DNA of 64,000 nt from Tenebrio molitor (lineage: Eukaryota > Arthropoda > Insecta > Coleoptera > Tenebrionidae): positions 6,634,001 to 6,698,000 of the forward strand of contig NC_091050.1 in the NCBI RefSeq assembly GCF_963966145.1, read 5' to 3'. Positions 11,724 to 22,744 of this stretch are shown here, piece after piece. The notes under the pieces were generated by a model. That model ran no database searches. It was not told the DNA's origin and was given only the letters and a program-made list of their open reading frames with translations. Each line of letters begins with the position of its first letter. Position 1 is the stretch's first letter. The translations under genes were made by a program, and so were the position numbers.

Positions 11724-14700
11724 AGTGAGCCAAAATTCTAAAACGGAATACGTACAGAACTCGGCACAGGTGGGTGTAGTTTCTGCTTGGTACAAGTTGG
11801 TGGTAATTTTAGGCCGTGGCCCGCTAGATTGTTAGTTTAGGGCGGAGATCGTGACGTTAGCTGTGGGAGTTGCTTTTGTCCCGGTTCCAAGATAGGAGAG
11901 GAGGTCGAACTTTGGCTCCAACCAGGGGTCGGAACTCATCCTTCTTCTTGGATACGGAGCCGAAGACTTCTTCGTTGCACGATGCTCGCCCGGGCGGACG
12001 TGTGGATTTTCTTTTTTCATTTAAATGCGGGTTGAGACGACTTTTTTTATTTACGCGACGATTGTTTTCGCTCGAGCGCATGCTGATGTTCGTCGATTGT
12101 TTCGACTGCAATTTACAATAATTTGCACATTCAAGGTTGCTGTACAACGACTATTAAATACCAAACGGCACGATTTGCCCTTCTCAAATTCCCGGCAATT
12201 CGTTTGAGATAAACTAACATTAATTTTATGATCCAGGTGTTCGCAAACTAAACCTCCCATCGATACCTTCTTCCTTTACAGTTTTTCTAAATTTTAACCT
12301 TAAAGGATAACGCTCAAGGAGATATAAAGTACCCACATAATTTACCTGCAAACCGGTTCTTCAGTTGCTTACAATGTGATGTCACTTCTAGCTTGACAGG
12401 AAGCGATATCTGTTTACAAATACCTACATAGTCAAAAAATTTGTTGATTCTAAAAAAAAAAAAAAAACACTAACTATTTTTCATAATAGAAATACGTAAA
12501 GTTTGTCCAGCGAGAGATTGGTTGACATAAAAACCACTAAATTGTACATAGAGGAAGTACCTAGTAGGTAACCTAGAGCACGTAAAATTTGAAATACATA
12601 TTATCCTTCAAGCAGTAATATTTTTGCCCTGAAATTATGCTCTAATTAATGTGTTGTAGTGCATTTTGTAGTGTTGGGTTAATTTAATACAAATTAAAAT
12701 GTCCCAATCTCTCGTTGGACAAAATATAGAAGAAGTCAGTTTTTATCAAAGAAACTAAATATGTACATATGTATTTACGATAGAATTTTATCTCCAATCA
12801 TATAAACTTTATGTTTCAACACGATGTAGTTATTTAATCAATGGTTTCAACAAAGAAAAATACCTCCATTCAAAATGCATTCACTATTCACGCGACAGTT
12901 TCTTTAAAACAATTTCAATAAACTTTTTATCAGTAACAATTCTAGAGGTTCATTTTTATTTGGAAATTTCATGCCCTGACATGAAGATTTATTTGACATA
13001 AGTTCATTGGCGGAAAAGACTCAAAAGAAATTTGTAAAACAAAAAAAAAATCATTTCGAGAAATTGCTTTTGCATTAGGTTAAAAATGTTAAGCGTCAGT
13101 GCATAAAAATATTGTGGTTTTAGCCCGTGATAATGATCACAATTTTTTTTCTTTTTCGAGAAACACGTTTAGACATTGTCATCAACAGTGTGAATGAGGG
13201 AATGTTTTGCCGATCAAATAGAAAACCAACTATCGGGTGTTCATTTAAATGTATCCTCAAAGTTGGCGTTGAAGAGTCGATTGTGAACGCACCACTCGTC
13301 AGTCTGCAGAGTAAAAACACAAACAACGCAAAAAGTGAGGTTAGATTTAAATAGTTGATCCGTCATCTGTAATCCGTGGTGCGTTCAGAATCGACTCTTC
13401 AACGCCTACTTTGAGGATAAATTTAAATGAACACCTGATACAGATACAACAGCAAAGTTAAATTATTAAATACAAAATACCTTTTTATTTTTTATTTTGG
13501 GAACCTAATATTAGAAAAGAATTGTCGTATGCTTACGAAAATGTTCATAGTTCTTTATTTATACAGGGTGTAGAATGGATTTTGGTACATAGACACTTTA
13601 CGTGTAATAGTGAAAATCCTCTGAGCTAATAAGTTCCCCTAATTATTTTCCAACAAAACCTTAAATACAAAAGTTTTAGAGTAAAAAAAATTGTACCTAA
13701 ATCCTTTTCTAATTATTTTTTAACACCTTCTGGTTCTGTTAGACAAGAAAAATTAAATATCGATAAAATAGTAATAGCCATGACTCCCGACAACAATAAA
13801 GTTCATTTTTTGACAAACGTAACGAGTTTGCTGATTCCTCAAAGAATGAACTCTTTTAACAAAGAAGAAAAAGTTAACTTCGTAAAATGGTATTCCTCGG
13901 GATTGTCTTTTAGAGACATGTATTCTATCCGGAGCGAGCAATTCCAAGTTTGACATGTCAAATATCATACATTGTCATCTTTGTTTGTCACCTCGGTTAC
14001 GCTTCCCAGCTATGGCTAATTTGACAAATTCTTTAATTCTTTTTGCCATTATTGTGTACTTCCGGAAGAAACTCTACAACTTTTATATTTAAGAGTTTGT
14101 TCTAAAAAGGGGGCCAATATCCGAGGATTTTTACTTTTACACGTAAAGTGCCGATGTACCAAAATCTATTCCACACCCGATATGTAAATTCGCTTAATCT
14201 TTAAACATCAGTGCCACCCCGGTGTGTCCCAATTAAGCGGAATGCACTATATAGATTACGTAGAATTTCCTAATTTACAGGAAATTTTTTGATGTAAACC
14301 ACAAACAAACAAAATATTGAAAGCAAGTTTCAGAAAGTAAACGGTTTGTTTCCTTTTTTTTGCATAATGGAGAAACATCAGTTTTCCAAAAAACACCTCA
14401 GTACATGGAGCACAATTTTCTAACTGTACTTGAGTATAATAAATAATAATATCTACATATTTTGAAGATTTTGTTAAGAAATACATAGGTAGTCAGTACA
14501 GTAACGTTTGTAATGAATTATTGACTTTTTCTAAAAATGACTCTTTTTTGTGTGCTACAAGTTTAAATTCTGCTGTCTTATCTGGGTATCGTAAAATTTA
14601 AAACGATTAGTTTTTACAAGTTGGTTGATCAAAGTTTTTGAATCTAAATTTAACGCAGAATTCCTAGAGCTATAGCATAATTTCAATATGTATATATTTT

Positions 14701-17700
14701 TTGGATTGTTTATAAGTACAGTTAATTTCAAAATGAGTACCTACACTTAATTTTCTACAGTGTGAAATGCACTTACATAAAATCATTCGATAAGGAATTA
14801 TAAAAAATGCATACACATACGTAGGTGTGTACTAATTTTTCACACCAGGTTTGATGGAACCATTTTATTCTTATTTATTTTCAGACCAAAAATGAAGCAA
14901 TGAATAGGTATTGACATTTACGATACGCATTCGATTTTATACATGTGTTCATGTGTACACACTTATTTTTGAATTTTACTTCACTGAAAAGCGACTGCAA
15001 TTTTTTGCTCCACTTTGATAACCATCAGACCACCCATTATTTGAAAATCCGCAACAAACCAGTTGCTGAAAACGTTTTTTTGATTTATTACGTTATTAAT
15101 TTAACATTAAAACCGATTTATGGGCCGTCTCTTTATATCTCCCTGCAGATCAGTACACTCGCCGAACTCGTAATGTTTACGTTTCTCCTTTTCCCCCAAA
15201 AACCACGCCGGTTAAACTTTAAGGCCGGATCCGGCCCCGCGATATCGCGCCTTCTGTGCGTAATTCAGAACTCGTTACGCAATGCGTGCATCGACTCTAA
15301 TATGGCATAGAACGTAGACGAGTATGCAGCAACATCTGATGCCCCGCCCTGTTGTGATTGCAGGAAAACAAGCCCACCCCCTCGCCGCTCGCGCTGCTGG
15401 CCGCGACCTGCAGCAGAATCGGACCCACCTCGAACGAACCGACGCCTCCCACCATCACCATGTCCACTACGCCTACCCCTGTTAAAAATGTGCCGGTGGC
15501 TAATCCCCAGGTGGTCAGCGTGCCCGTCGGCCTGCCCCAGCAGATATCCCAACAACTACTGCAGCAGCAGGGCGCTCAGCTGGTCAGCGCCGCCGCAGGA
15601 CAGAATCTGGCGTACAATGTGATGCAGCCCATGCAGACGGTCACCGTCGATGGCCAGGAGGCTCTCTTCATTCCTGCAATGTCGCTCGCAGGTATAGCCT
15701 GTTCACGTGACTCTGACAGATCCAGATAAAACTACAATATTCACCAAATCTACGAGCCGGCACTTTGCACTTTTGTATGCCGCTATGGTAGAGCTAAATT
15801 TGAATTTTGCGAGCGCTGCTCCACGCAGATATAGGTTGAATAACCGAGCATTTGGAAACCGGGGTTTTACATTTTCTGTCTGCCCATTCCATTAGGATGT
15901 ATTTTAAAGAAAAATAACCTTTTTATATTCCCGCTGGCCCTTGCTGATAAATTTGAATTTTATAGTTTTACAGCTCGATCCTTCAGACTCACGGGAAATA
16001 AATTTTATCTAGTCCAAGATTTATAAAAAAGAATTTATTAGCTAATTAGTTTTTGTTTTCGTCCCGTACAAAGTACCAACACTTCATAATTCATCTCTTT
16101 ACTGATTTTTTTTTTACATTTTTCTTTCAAGCACGTACAAGATAAAAAAGAATTATTTTTACCAAGTCCAGTTTTGCAATGTTTTTTTTTAATCTTTTTC
16201 TAATATACGAAACTTTGATTTCTCTGTGACGTTTTTTAATTCTTCGGGGTTAACAGACTATTTTGGATGAATTTTGGCGGAAAAATACATTAGACATGGA
16301 GCTCATAATTCACTTCGCGGCTCATTTGAGGCTGCGTGCTGCGTGTTCTCCCCTTCGGAAGTTGAAGTTAATCGTAAGTTATTTTTATCTACAGGAGGAC
16401 AGCAGCCTCAGCAGATCTTCAGCCCTGGCCAAATAATCCGTGCCCCCGGTGTTCTTCCCACGAATCTTCAGACAGTTCAGCTCTCCAACGGGCAGAGCGT
16501 GGCTGTCCGCCCCACGATGCCACAAGTTGTTCAGTTTCCGATGCAGCAGACGATACCGATCCAAGTTCCGATATCGTCCGGCAACGGCCAAACGATCTAC
16601 CAGACCATTCATTTCCCCGTGCAGTTAGCAACGACGGCTATGCCCAATATAATTCAAGCTCAACACATCATGCCCCAGGTCGCGAGCATTATCACCCCAA
16701 ACGGACAACTCCAGCAAGTTCAAATCGCCACGTCGGTGGCAGCACCGGCTCAGACGCCCACGTCGGTTTCACAAAGTGCTACTGTGCAATCAGATGTGAC
16801 TACCCCGCTCACTTTTACTGGGGCTAACGGACAGCAGTTCACTGTCATACCCGCCACAAATTTACAACAAGTCAGAGGGACCAATATTATACAAGTTCCT
16901 AACATACAAACGATACCTACTGTGCAGAACATACCTGGTACGTATGGTCGTTCTGGCTCGGTCGTCTTGTCTGAACGTGAGTTTAGGTCTAGGAAATGTT
17001 CAAGTGATAACGCAGCCCACGGCTACGTCGCAGATCGCGGTGGGGCAACACATCCAGCAGGACCCCAACGACCCCAACAAGTGGCAAGTTATTCCGAATG
17101 TTACCACCACTCAGCAGACCGCGCCCCCCCTAACACCTGGTGTAGTGGTGACGGCTACGCCGCCGGAAATCAACAACACCACTCCGGTGGGAGAGAACGG
17201 TCAGGATGGCCTACAGAAACAAAGAGTGAGGAGGGTGGCGTGCACTTGTCCAAACTGCCAAGAGGGCGAAAGGCATGCCGACAGAAAGAAGCAACACATC
17301 TGCCATATTCCCGGTTGTAATAAAGTGTACGGAAAGACTTCGCATTTAAGGGCGCATCTTAGGTGGCACACGGGAGAGAGACCGTTTGTGTGTAGTTGGT
17401 TGTTTTGTGGAAAGAGATTTACAAGATCTGATGAGTTACAAAGACACAGAAGGACACATACTGGAGAAAAAAGGTTCCAGTGTAATGAGTGTAGTAAAAA
17501 GTTTATGAGATCTGATCATTTATCGAAACATTTAAAAACGCATCAGAAGCAGAGGATAACGGTAAGAGGGAAATAGTATTTAATAAGTCAATTTGAACAC
17601 ATTTGCAATAGAAAAGGTCGTTTTTTTGGTAGACAGTTAGAAATTGGTGGTTTAATGGTGTAAAGATTGATCAGGTGCAATGTTACTCTTTTCACCAAAA

Positions 17701-18243
17701 TTTAAACTCGTATTTTCTATTCTGGTATTAGTAGTTTTGCACATTTTGAACGTTTGTTTTATTTATTGTTTGTGATTTATGATGCATTTTCTTTTATTTA
17801 AAATTATGTCTTACAGCGAGTTAGCGGAGATGACATTGACGACGTTCAAGAAGAGAAAGAAGAGTGGGAAGAAGGGCAATCTGACGAACAAGCAAAACCT
17901 ATGTGGATTACTGACAGTAAAAACAATATTAAATATGAAATCACACAAGTTAATTATGCACAGGTAGTTAAAATAATTAATCCATTACAAGTTAGTACTT
18001 AATGTAATTTCATCATGACTTTCACCTCTTTGGTTGGTCATGTCACAATAATCTTTACACCATTATTTTGCCTGTTTGCAGATTCTGAACCTCCTCAAAT
18101 ATTTATTTTATTTTGCGTTGCAGGAGGCCGCCACGTCGACTCAATCTGCCTCATCAGATAGTTCCAGTGAAGAAAAAATGATGATCACCATTAATGCCTG
18201 TGAAGCTGATGAACTCATAATAGCAGACCCCCTTGACAGCTGA
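11713..18243 (+). CDS. Spps: Sp1-4-type zinc-finger transcription factor
   Basis: This is a nuclear GC-box/GT-box binding factor of the Sp family, Sp1-4 branch (Drosophila Spps type). Exons: 11713-11769, 15364-15691, 16395-16937, 16993-17561, 17817-17963 and 18124-18243; all phases agree and give 587 residues. Exon 2 encodes the Sp box PSPLALLAATCSRIG. Next comes a long Gln/Thr/Val-rich activation region. The Buttonhead box VACTCPNCQEGE sits at about 391-402, followed by three C2H2 fingers (about 413-493) with the family contacts KTSHLRAH, RSDELQRH and RSDHLSKH. The C-terminus is acidic and Ser-rich. The start was chosen because ATG 11713 gives a 19-codon exon ending in CAG|GTGGGT in the right phase; ATG 15460 is an alternative internal start. 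The acceptor of exon 4 may be 16987 instead (two residues longer). Intron 1 (3.6 kb) carries two transposons. Confidence 0.93.
13234..13437. mobile_element. MITE family B, intact copy in the Sp intron
   Basis: This is a 204 bp element with terminal inverted repeats of about 65 bp. It starts CGGGTGTTCATTTAAAT and ends ATTTAAATGAACACCTG. Both inner arms carry GTTGAAGAGTCGA or its complement. It is non-coding and is the reference copy for the two damaged relatives at 6466 and 7285. Confidence 0.85.
13564..14177. mobile_element. Deletion-derivative DNA transposon in the Sp intron
   Basis: This element of about 614 bp has terminal inverted repeats of about 60 bp. The left end reads CAGGGTGTAGAATGGATTTT and the right end is its close complement, ending CACACCCG. 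Inside, the plus strand from ATG 13846 reads MNSFNKEEKVNFVKWYSSGL, which looks like the N-terminal helix-turn-helix of an IS630/Tc1-like transposase (xxEEKVxIVxWY pattern). The catalytic part is missing, so this is a non-autonomous internal-deletion copy. Confidence 0.75.
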
Positions 18244-18387
18244 GCTTCCATTCTGTGGTTAGAATCGGAATGTCCCTTGTAAAATTTGTTGTGTGGTTAT
18301 GTTTGAAAATTTGTACGTAACAAAATTGTACATATGTTTATACCCTGAATATATAGTTTATTATACATTTGTTTTCTACTGGTTTTC

Positions 18388-18393
18388 AATAAA
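18388..18393 (+). terminator. Poly(A) signal of the Sp gene
   Basis: A canonical AATAAA lies 145 bp after the Sp stop codon. It is only about 50 bp from the oppositely oriented signal of the BTB gene. Confidence 0.7.
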
Positions 18394-18443
18394 AGTATGT
18401 CCAGGATAAACAAATGACTCAACATAAGAATCTAAAAACCAGT

Positions 18444-18449
18444 TTTATT
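18444..18449 (-). terminator. Poly(A) signal of the BTB zinc-finger gene
   Basis: TTTATT on the plus strand is AATAAA on the minus strand, about 50 bp past the BTB gene stop. The two convergent transcripts therefore end almost at the same place. Confidence 0.6.
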
Positions 18450-18497
18450 AAATATATAAAATTACAAAAATACTAATTACAGTGCTTTTCAAGCACC

Positions 18498-19819
18498 CTA
18501 GTTTCTTATACAATGGACTTCAACCATGTGTTTCTTGTAACCCTCTCTATAATTAAAGGCTTCAGGACATAAATGACAACAATACATGTTTGTCAAATCT
18601 GAATGCACCAGTCTAACATGATATTTTAAGGCAGATTGGTTTGAATAAACTTTACCACAGTGTGGACAGTTTCCACACTGTGAACTGTGATGAGGTTGTA
18701 CCTCCACAGCCCTTGAAATGTGAATACTTCCTTCTCTTTGTATAATATCATCTGGTAATGGCTCACTACTATCATAGGAATCTTCTTCAATTTTAATTGT
18801 TTGTTGGAGAAATTCTGTTGGACGGTCGAAAGTTGATGGGCTGGATGAACCAGATGATGTGGATTTAATTATTCGTTTGTCCAGTTCCATTTCTGGTGGT
18901 TTCCTGGGGATAAAAACTGACTTGGGGACATCAGACAAGCCTTGGAGTAGATTTAGTTGTTCTTGGCCATAAGGAAGAGATGAAGGAGACTTTCCTAAAA
19001 TAAACTGTCAGATTAAGAATCAAGACAATAGGTGCAGATTACCAGCAACTGGCTGTGACATTAATGATCTTTCTAGGATACTCTCAGGCTTCTCAAGAGC
19101 AGCTTCCAGAATAGAACTCTGCTGATCTCCCTTTTCACTCACAACAACTTCTACATTTTCATTGACATCTGCACAATACTCTTCCTCACTTTCATTAGAA
19201 CTGGTTTTTATTTTATCTGACTCTTGAGTTAAACTTGAGGATTCTTTAACCACATTTGTTTCTTTAGGGGAATTTGGATGAACATTATCACTATTTATCA
19301 CTTTTGATTTTGGCTTATTCAAAAATTTTGCTTTTTTTGATGGTTGCTCAAGAGTATCAATTTTTTGTAACTTGGTTTTCTTTGGAGTCTTTTTTGAAAC
19401 ATTTTCATTTGTATTGTTTAAACCAGATACTTGTAAGAGTTTGGCAGTCTGTAAAAAGGAAGCTAATTGCTCTTCAGATACTAGAACTTCACCATGATAC
19501 ATAAAATTTATTATGGCAATTAGGTCAGTATATAAAACGTCTTTTAAAATTATTATTGGATGGGAACATGGATTTTCCTGCAAAAAAAAGCAACTTTCAA
19601 GTTACACCATATAAAAGTATTACAGTCAATAAACACCTTAAAAACAGTGCGAAAGTAAGGGCTGCAAGCAGATAAAATGAATTTGTGTGCTTTCACATTA
19701 ATTCCTTCGCATGTTAACGTGACATCTGTGAGGTCTTCTGTATTTTGCAAACTTTCAAAGGCATTCAGAATATTATTCTGAAAATTATTCCATTTTAAAC
19801 AAAATTGTTTTGAAGTCAT
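18498..19819 (-). CDS. BTB/POZ C2H2 zinc-finger protein
   Basis: This is a probable nuclear transcriptional regulator of the insect Tramtrack-type BTB-ZF class. Exons (minus): 19819-19637, 19577-19043 and 18994-18498; phases match and give 404 residues. The N-terminus has the insect BTB signature FCLKWNNFQNN, then LTDVTLTCEG and AHKFILSACSPYFRTVF, and after the first intron IIILKDVLYTDL and FMYHGEVLVSEEQL (BTB about residues 5-115). The middle is charged, Ser/Lys-rich and probably disordered. The last 57 residues hold two C2H2 fingers, CPHCGKVYSNQSALKYHVRLVH and a second reading CHLCPEAFNYREGYKKH. The gene is head-to-head with aldolase and tail-to-tail with Sp. The particular paralogue is not recognised, so no symbol is given. 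Confidence 0.9.
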
Positions 19820-20475
19820 TATCTTCTGACGCTCTGCAGTGTTTCATTTATATCTTCGTAAAATTCCAGTACTTTTAATTGAGAAAATATAAACAAATAA
19901 TTAATTAACTTATAAAAGAAAATAACCACGTATTAAAATAAAAACGAAAACATACATGACTGAGATGTCAAATGTGTCATTTGTCAAAATGATTGGGAAA
20001 TGTTCTTTCTTTCTGACCAACTGGTATAAGAGTTTACCAACAGAATGATGTCATCAGATTTATAACTTATTTTACGGGACATCCTAACATAACAGTACAT
20101 AACAAATTACGACAACAGTTATACTACTATTCTAAAATTAAAATTAAAGCATCGATTTTTGCTACTACTTTTTTAATCAGATTTGAACCAAATTGAAGTG
20201 ACAACAGCTTATCAGTATCGCTACCATGGTTATTAAGCACGTATGTAGTTGATTGAATCAAACAATGGTCACGTGATGATTTATAATTTACTACACAACA
20301 AATCAAACGATGTTGACAGGCACTATCAAGAACGAAAAGATAATTTTAATCTATAAAATATATCGTAGGAGTAGTTGTTATCTTTTTTGAGATCTCTTTA
20401 CTTATATCAATGATAAAAAATTGTAAAAGTAAAATAATCTATTGCGTGATTCTGTTCCCGAATTGTTAACAAAAA
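19820..20475. promoter_or_regulatory. Divergent promoter region, BTB-ZF and Dera
   Basis: The two start codons face away from each other 656 bp apart, with no other gene between. Both promoters and 5'UTRs must lie here unless a non-coding first exon lies beyond. No TATA box is obvious at the expected distance on either side. Confidence 0.5.
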
Positions 20476-22050
20476 ATGTTTGAAAGAAATCCTGGTTGCG
20501 AGTTGGGTAATTATATATTAACTGAAGGTGATTTTTCGATGTTCACATAATTTTTTTAGATTTAGGATGGCTTAACAATGTCAACATTAATTTGAACGCT
20601 GTGAATAATGCTGTACAAAATCTTCTAAATGCTCGTGAACTGAAAGATGAACATAGAGCAGCCTGGTTACTGAGAGCAATTACATGCATTGATTTAACAA
20701 CTTTGGGAGGAGATGATACCCCAAGCAATATTTCAAGACTGTGTCACAAAGTAAAAAAAGCTATATTAAATAGATTCAGATAGAAGTCTCAACAATTTAT
20801 GTAATTTTAGGCTGCAAAACCTTTACCAAAAGATTTGTTAAATGAACTTGGATTTGAATATGGTGCAGACTGTGCTATAAGGACTGCAGCTATTTGTGTT
20901 TATCCTTCTCGTGTTGAGGATGTGGTTAAAACCTTAAAGAAGTTAAATGTTCTAGATAAGATAAATGTTGCTTCTGGTATTTAACTTCCTTAAAATAATT
21001 ATGATTTTTTTGATTGTGAAGTTATAGTGGCAACTGGGTTTCCTAGTGGACAAATGCCTTTAAAAACGCGTTTAGAAGAAATTAAATATGCTGTTGAGAA
21101 AGGGGCTACAGAAATTGATATTGTAATTGACCGTAGCCTTGTGCTTACTGGTAAATGGGAAGTGCTGTATCAGGAAATTCAACAAATGAAAGAAGCTTGT
21201 GGTACAGCACACATGAAGGCTATTTTAGCTACAGGAGAATTGGGGACATTAAATAATGTAAGCTTTAATAATTTTTTTTTTGCGTATCTTATTAAATGCA
21301 CAGTTTTTTTCATTCATTTGCGTTCATAAAATATGTAGTTTTTGAATCGGTCCAGAAGCGTTAAAAAAAGTGCCATAGCGGTTCATTTTTTCACGTATTT
21401 GTGTTAAAAAAAGTTTTTTATGAACGCGAATGAATGAAAAAACCCGTGCATTTAATAACCGACGCCAAAAAATGTTTGTATGCAACTCGTTAGTAAAGTA
21501 TCTTTTTTTTTTACTCGGCGGATTTGCGTACTCGCTTCGCTCGTGCGGCAGATTTAACTTCTCGTAAAAAAAAGTATTACTTTACTCACTTGTTACATAA
21601 ATAACGATTGTATTATAATAATTATAATTTCAAAATTTACACAGATTTATAAAGCCTCTCTTGTTGCAATGATGGCAGGTTCTGATTTTATCAAAACATC
21701 AACAGGTAAGGAGAGCATAAATGCCACCTTACCCTTTGGCATTGTAATGAGTAGAGCTATTAAAGAATATTATGACAAATATGAATATAAGGTAAGGTAA
21801 AACAATACAAAACATGTCTAAAAAATAATTTGGATTTATCAAGGTGGGGTTGAAACCTGCTGGTGGCATAAGAACTAGTAATGATGCCATTTCTTGGCTG
21901 GTAATGGTAAAAGAAGTTTTGGGAAATGAATGGCTTAACAATGAATTGTTTCGTTTCGGCGCTTCAGGACTCTTGGGTGATATAGAATATAATTTGTTCA
22001 AGTATGTAACACAATGTTATCCTGCTCCTTATGAATTTACAATGGGTTAA
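20476..22050 (+). CDS. Dera: Deoxyribose-phosphate aldolase
   Basis: This enzyme cleaves 2-deoxyribose-5-phosphate to glyceraldehyde-3-phosphate and acetaldehyde in deoxynucleoside breakdown, in the cytosol. Exons: 20476-20506, 20560-20750, 20811-20976, 21028-21257, 21645-21791 and 21844-22050; phases match and give 323 residues, close to the 318 of human DERA. Family blocks: AAWLLRAITCIDLTTL, AAICVYPSRV, ATGFPSGQ, GATEIDIVIDRSLVLTG, ATGELG, the Schiff-base lysine motif FIKTSTGK, and the second active-site lysine in KPAGGIR. The C-terminus ends in YEFTMG rather than the tyrosine end of bacterial DeoC, as in animal enzymes. Intron 4 is much longer than the others because it holds two hairpin repeats. 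Confidence 0.95.
21291..21456. repeat. Hairpin element in Dera intron 4
   Basis: Inverted arms of about 41 bp, starting ATTAAATGCAC and ending GTGCATTTAAT, share TTTTTTCATTCATT-like sequence with a few mismatches. It is likely a small MITE. It sits directly after the donor side of the intron and does not disturb either splice site. Confidence 0.65.
21492..21586. repeat. Second hairpin element in Dera intron 4
   Basis: Arms of about 22 bp (AGTAAAGTATC followed by a T run; complement at the right end) enclose a GC-richer core with ACTCGCTTCGCTCG. A similar design, T-run arms around a GC-rich core, occurs at 59838-59925. Confidence 0.55.
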
Positions 22051-22118
22051 AAGTTAAACATATTTTTCATATTTTAATTTCTATTTAACGATATTGTTCA
22101 GAAAAAGTAATTTTTGTC

Positions 22119-22124
22119 AATAAA
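22119..22124 (+). terminator. Poly(A) signal of Dera
   Basis: AATAAA lies 69 bp after the aldolase stop codon. Confidence 0.65.
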
Positions 22125-22744
22125 CAAGATTTTTGAAAATGTGAGAACATCTGGTGCATCGCTGGTTGCATATACTACATCAAGTATGCAACAGAACATC
22201 GTAACGTCACAGCGTCCCCGTCAGCTATCGGTCTTTCAGCGTCGCATCAAAGAAATGTTATGCACTCACATTGCACAACATGTGTGCAAGTCTGGACTGG
22301 AGGGCGTAACGTACCAAACGACTCCAAGACTGATGGAACGGCATTATGTTCGCCCCATGATAGGTACGCCACAATGTTACGTTACGTCTCAACCTCGAAA
22401 TGCCGTATCTTCGACGCGTAACAAAAAAAAACGCGACGATGTTCAATTGCATGTCTGTACCCACCTTCACTGTTTCTTTTTCATATTGGTTGTTGGATAG
22501 ATTGTTGAAAGCTCTGATAATGGGATGAACTATTTTTAAAATAAACGGAAGGCAGTATATTAAAACGTATATTTCGTAGAATAAAAAATAGTTAACAAGA
22601 GAGCAAAAAATAACATCTCTCAAGAACTTTAATCCTAAACGACTAATTAAACCAATATAAAACATTGATTTGTATAATACATATGTTTTGCGTTATTTGA
22701 GCACTTTTGCCTAAAAAGTTTTACATTGTTGTTGCTAATACTTG
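22125..22744. other. Intergenic DNA between Dera and the cuticular gene
   Basis: The first 350 bp is richer in CpG than its surroundings. It carries a plus-strand frame (22114-22500) with no recognisable content and several short palindromes. Part is presumably 3'UTR of the minus-strand cuticular gene. Nothing firmer can be said. Confidence 0.4.

Noticed and set aside
16274..17320. Long continuous frame of 348 codons across the Sp gene
   Set aside because: Only 16395-16937 of it matches the Sp frame; after that it runs through the short intron and continues in a wrong frame. The spliced model restores the Buttonhead box and zinc fingers.
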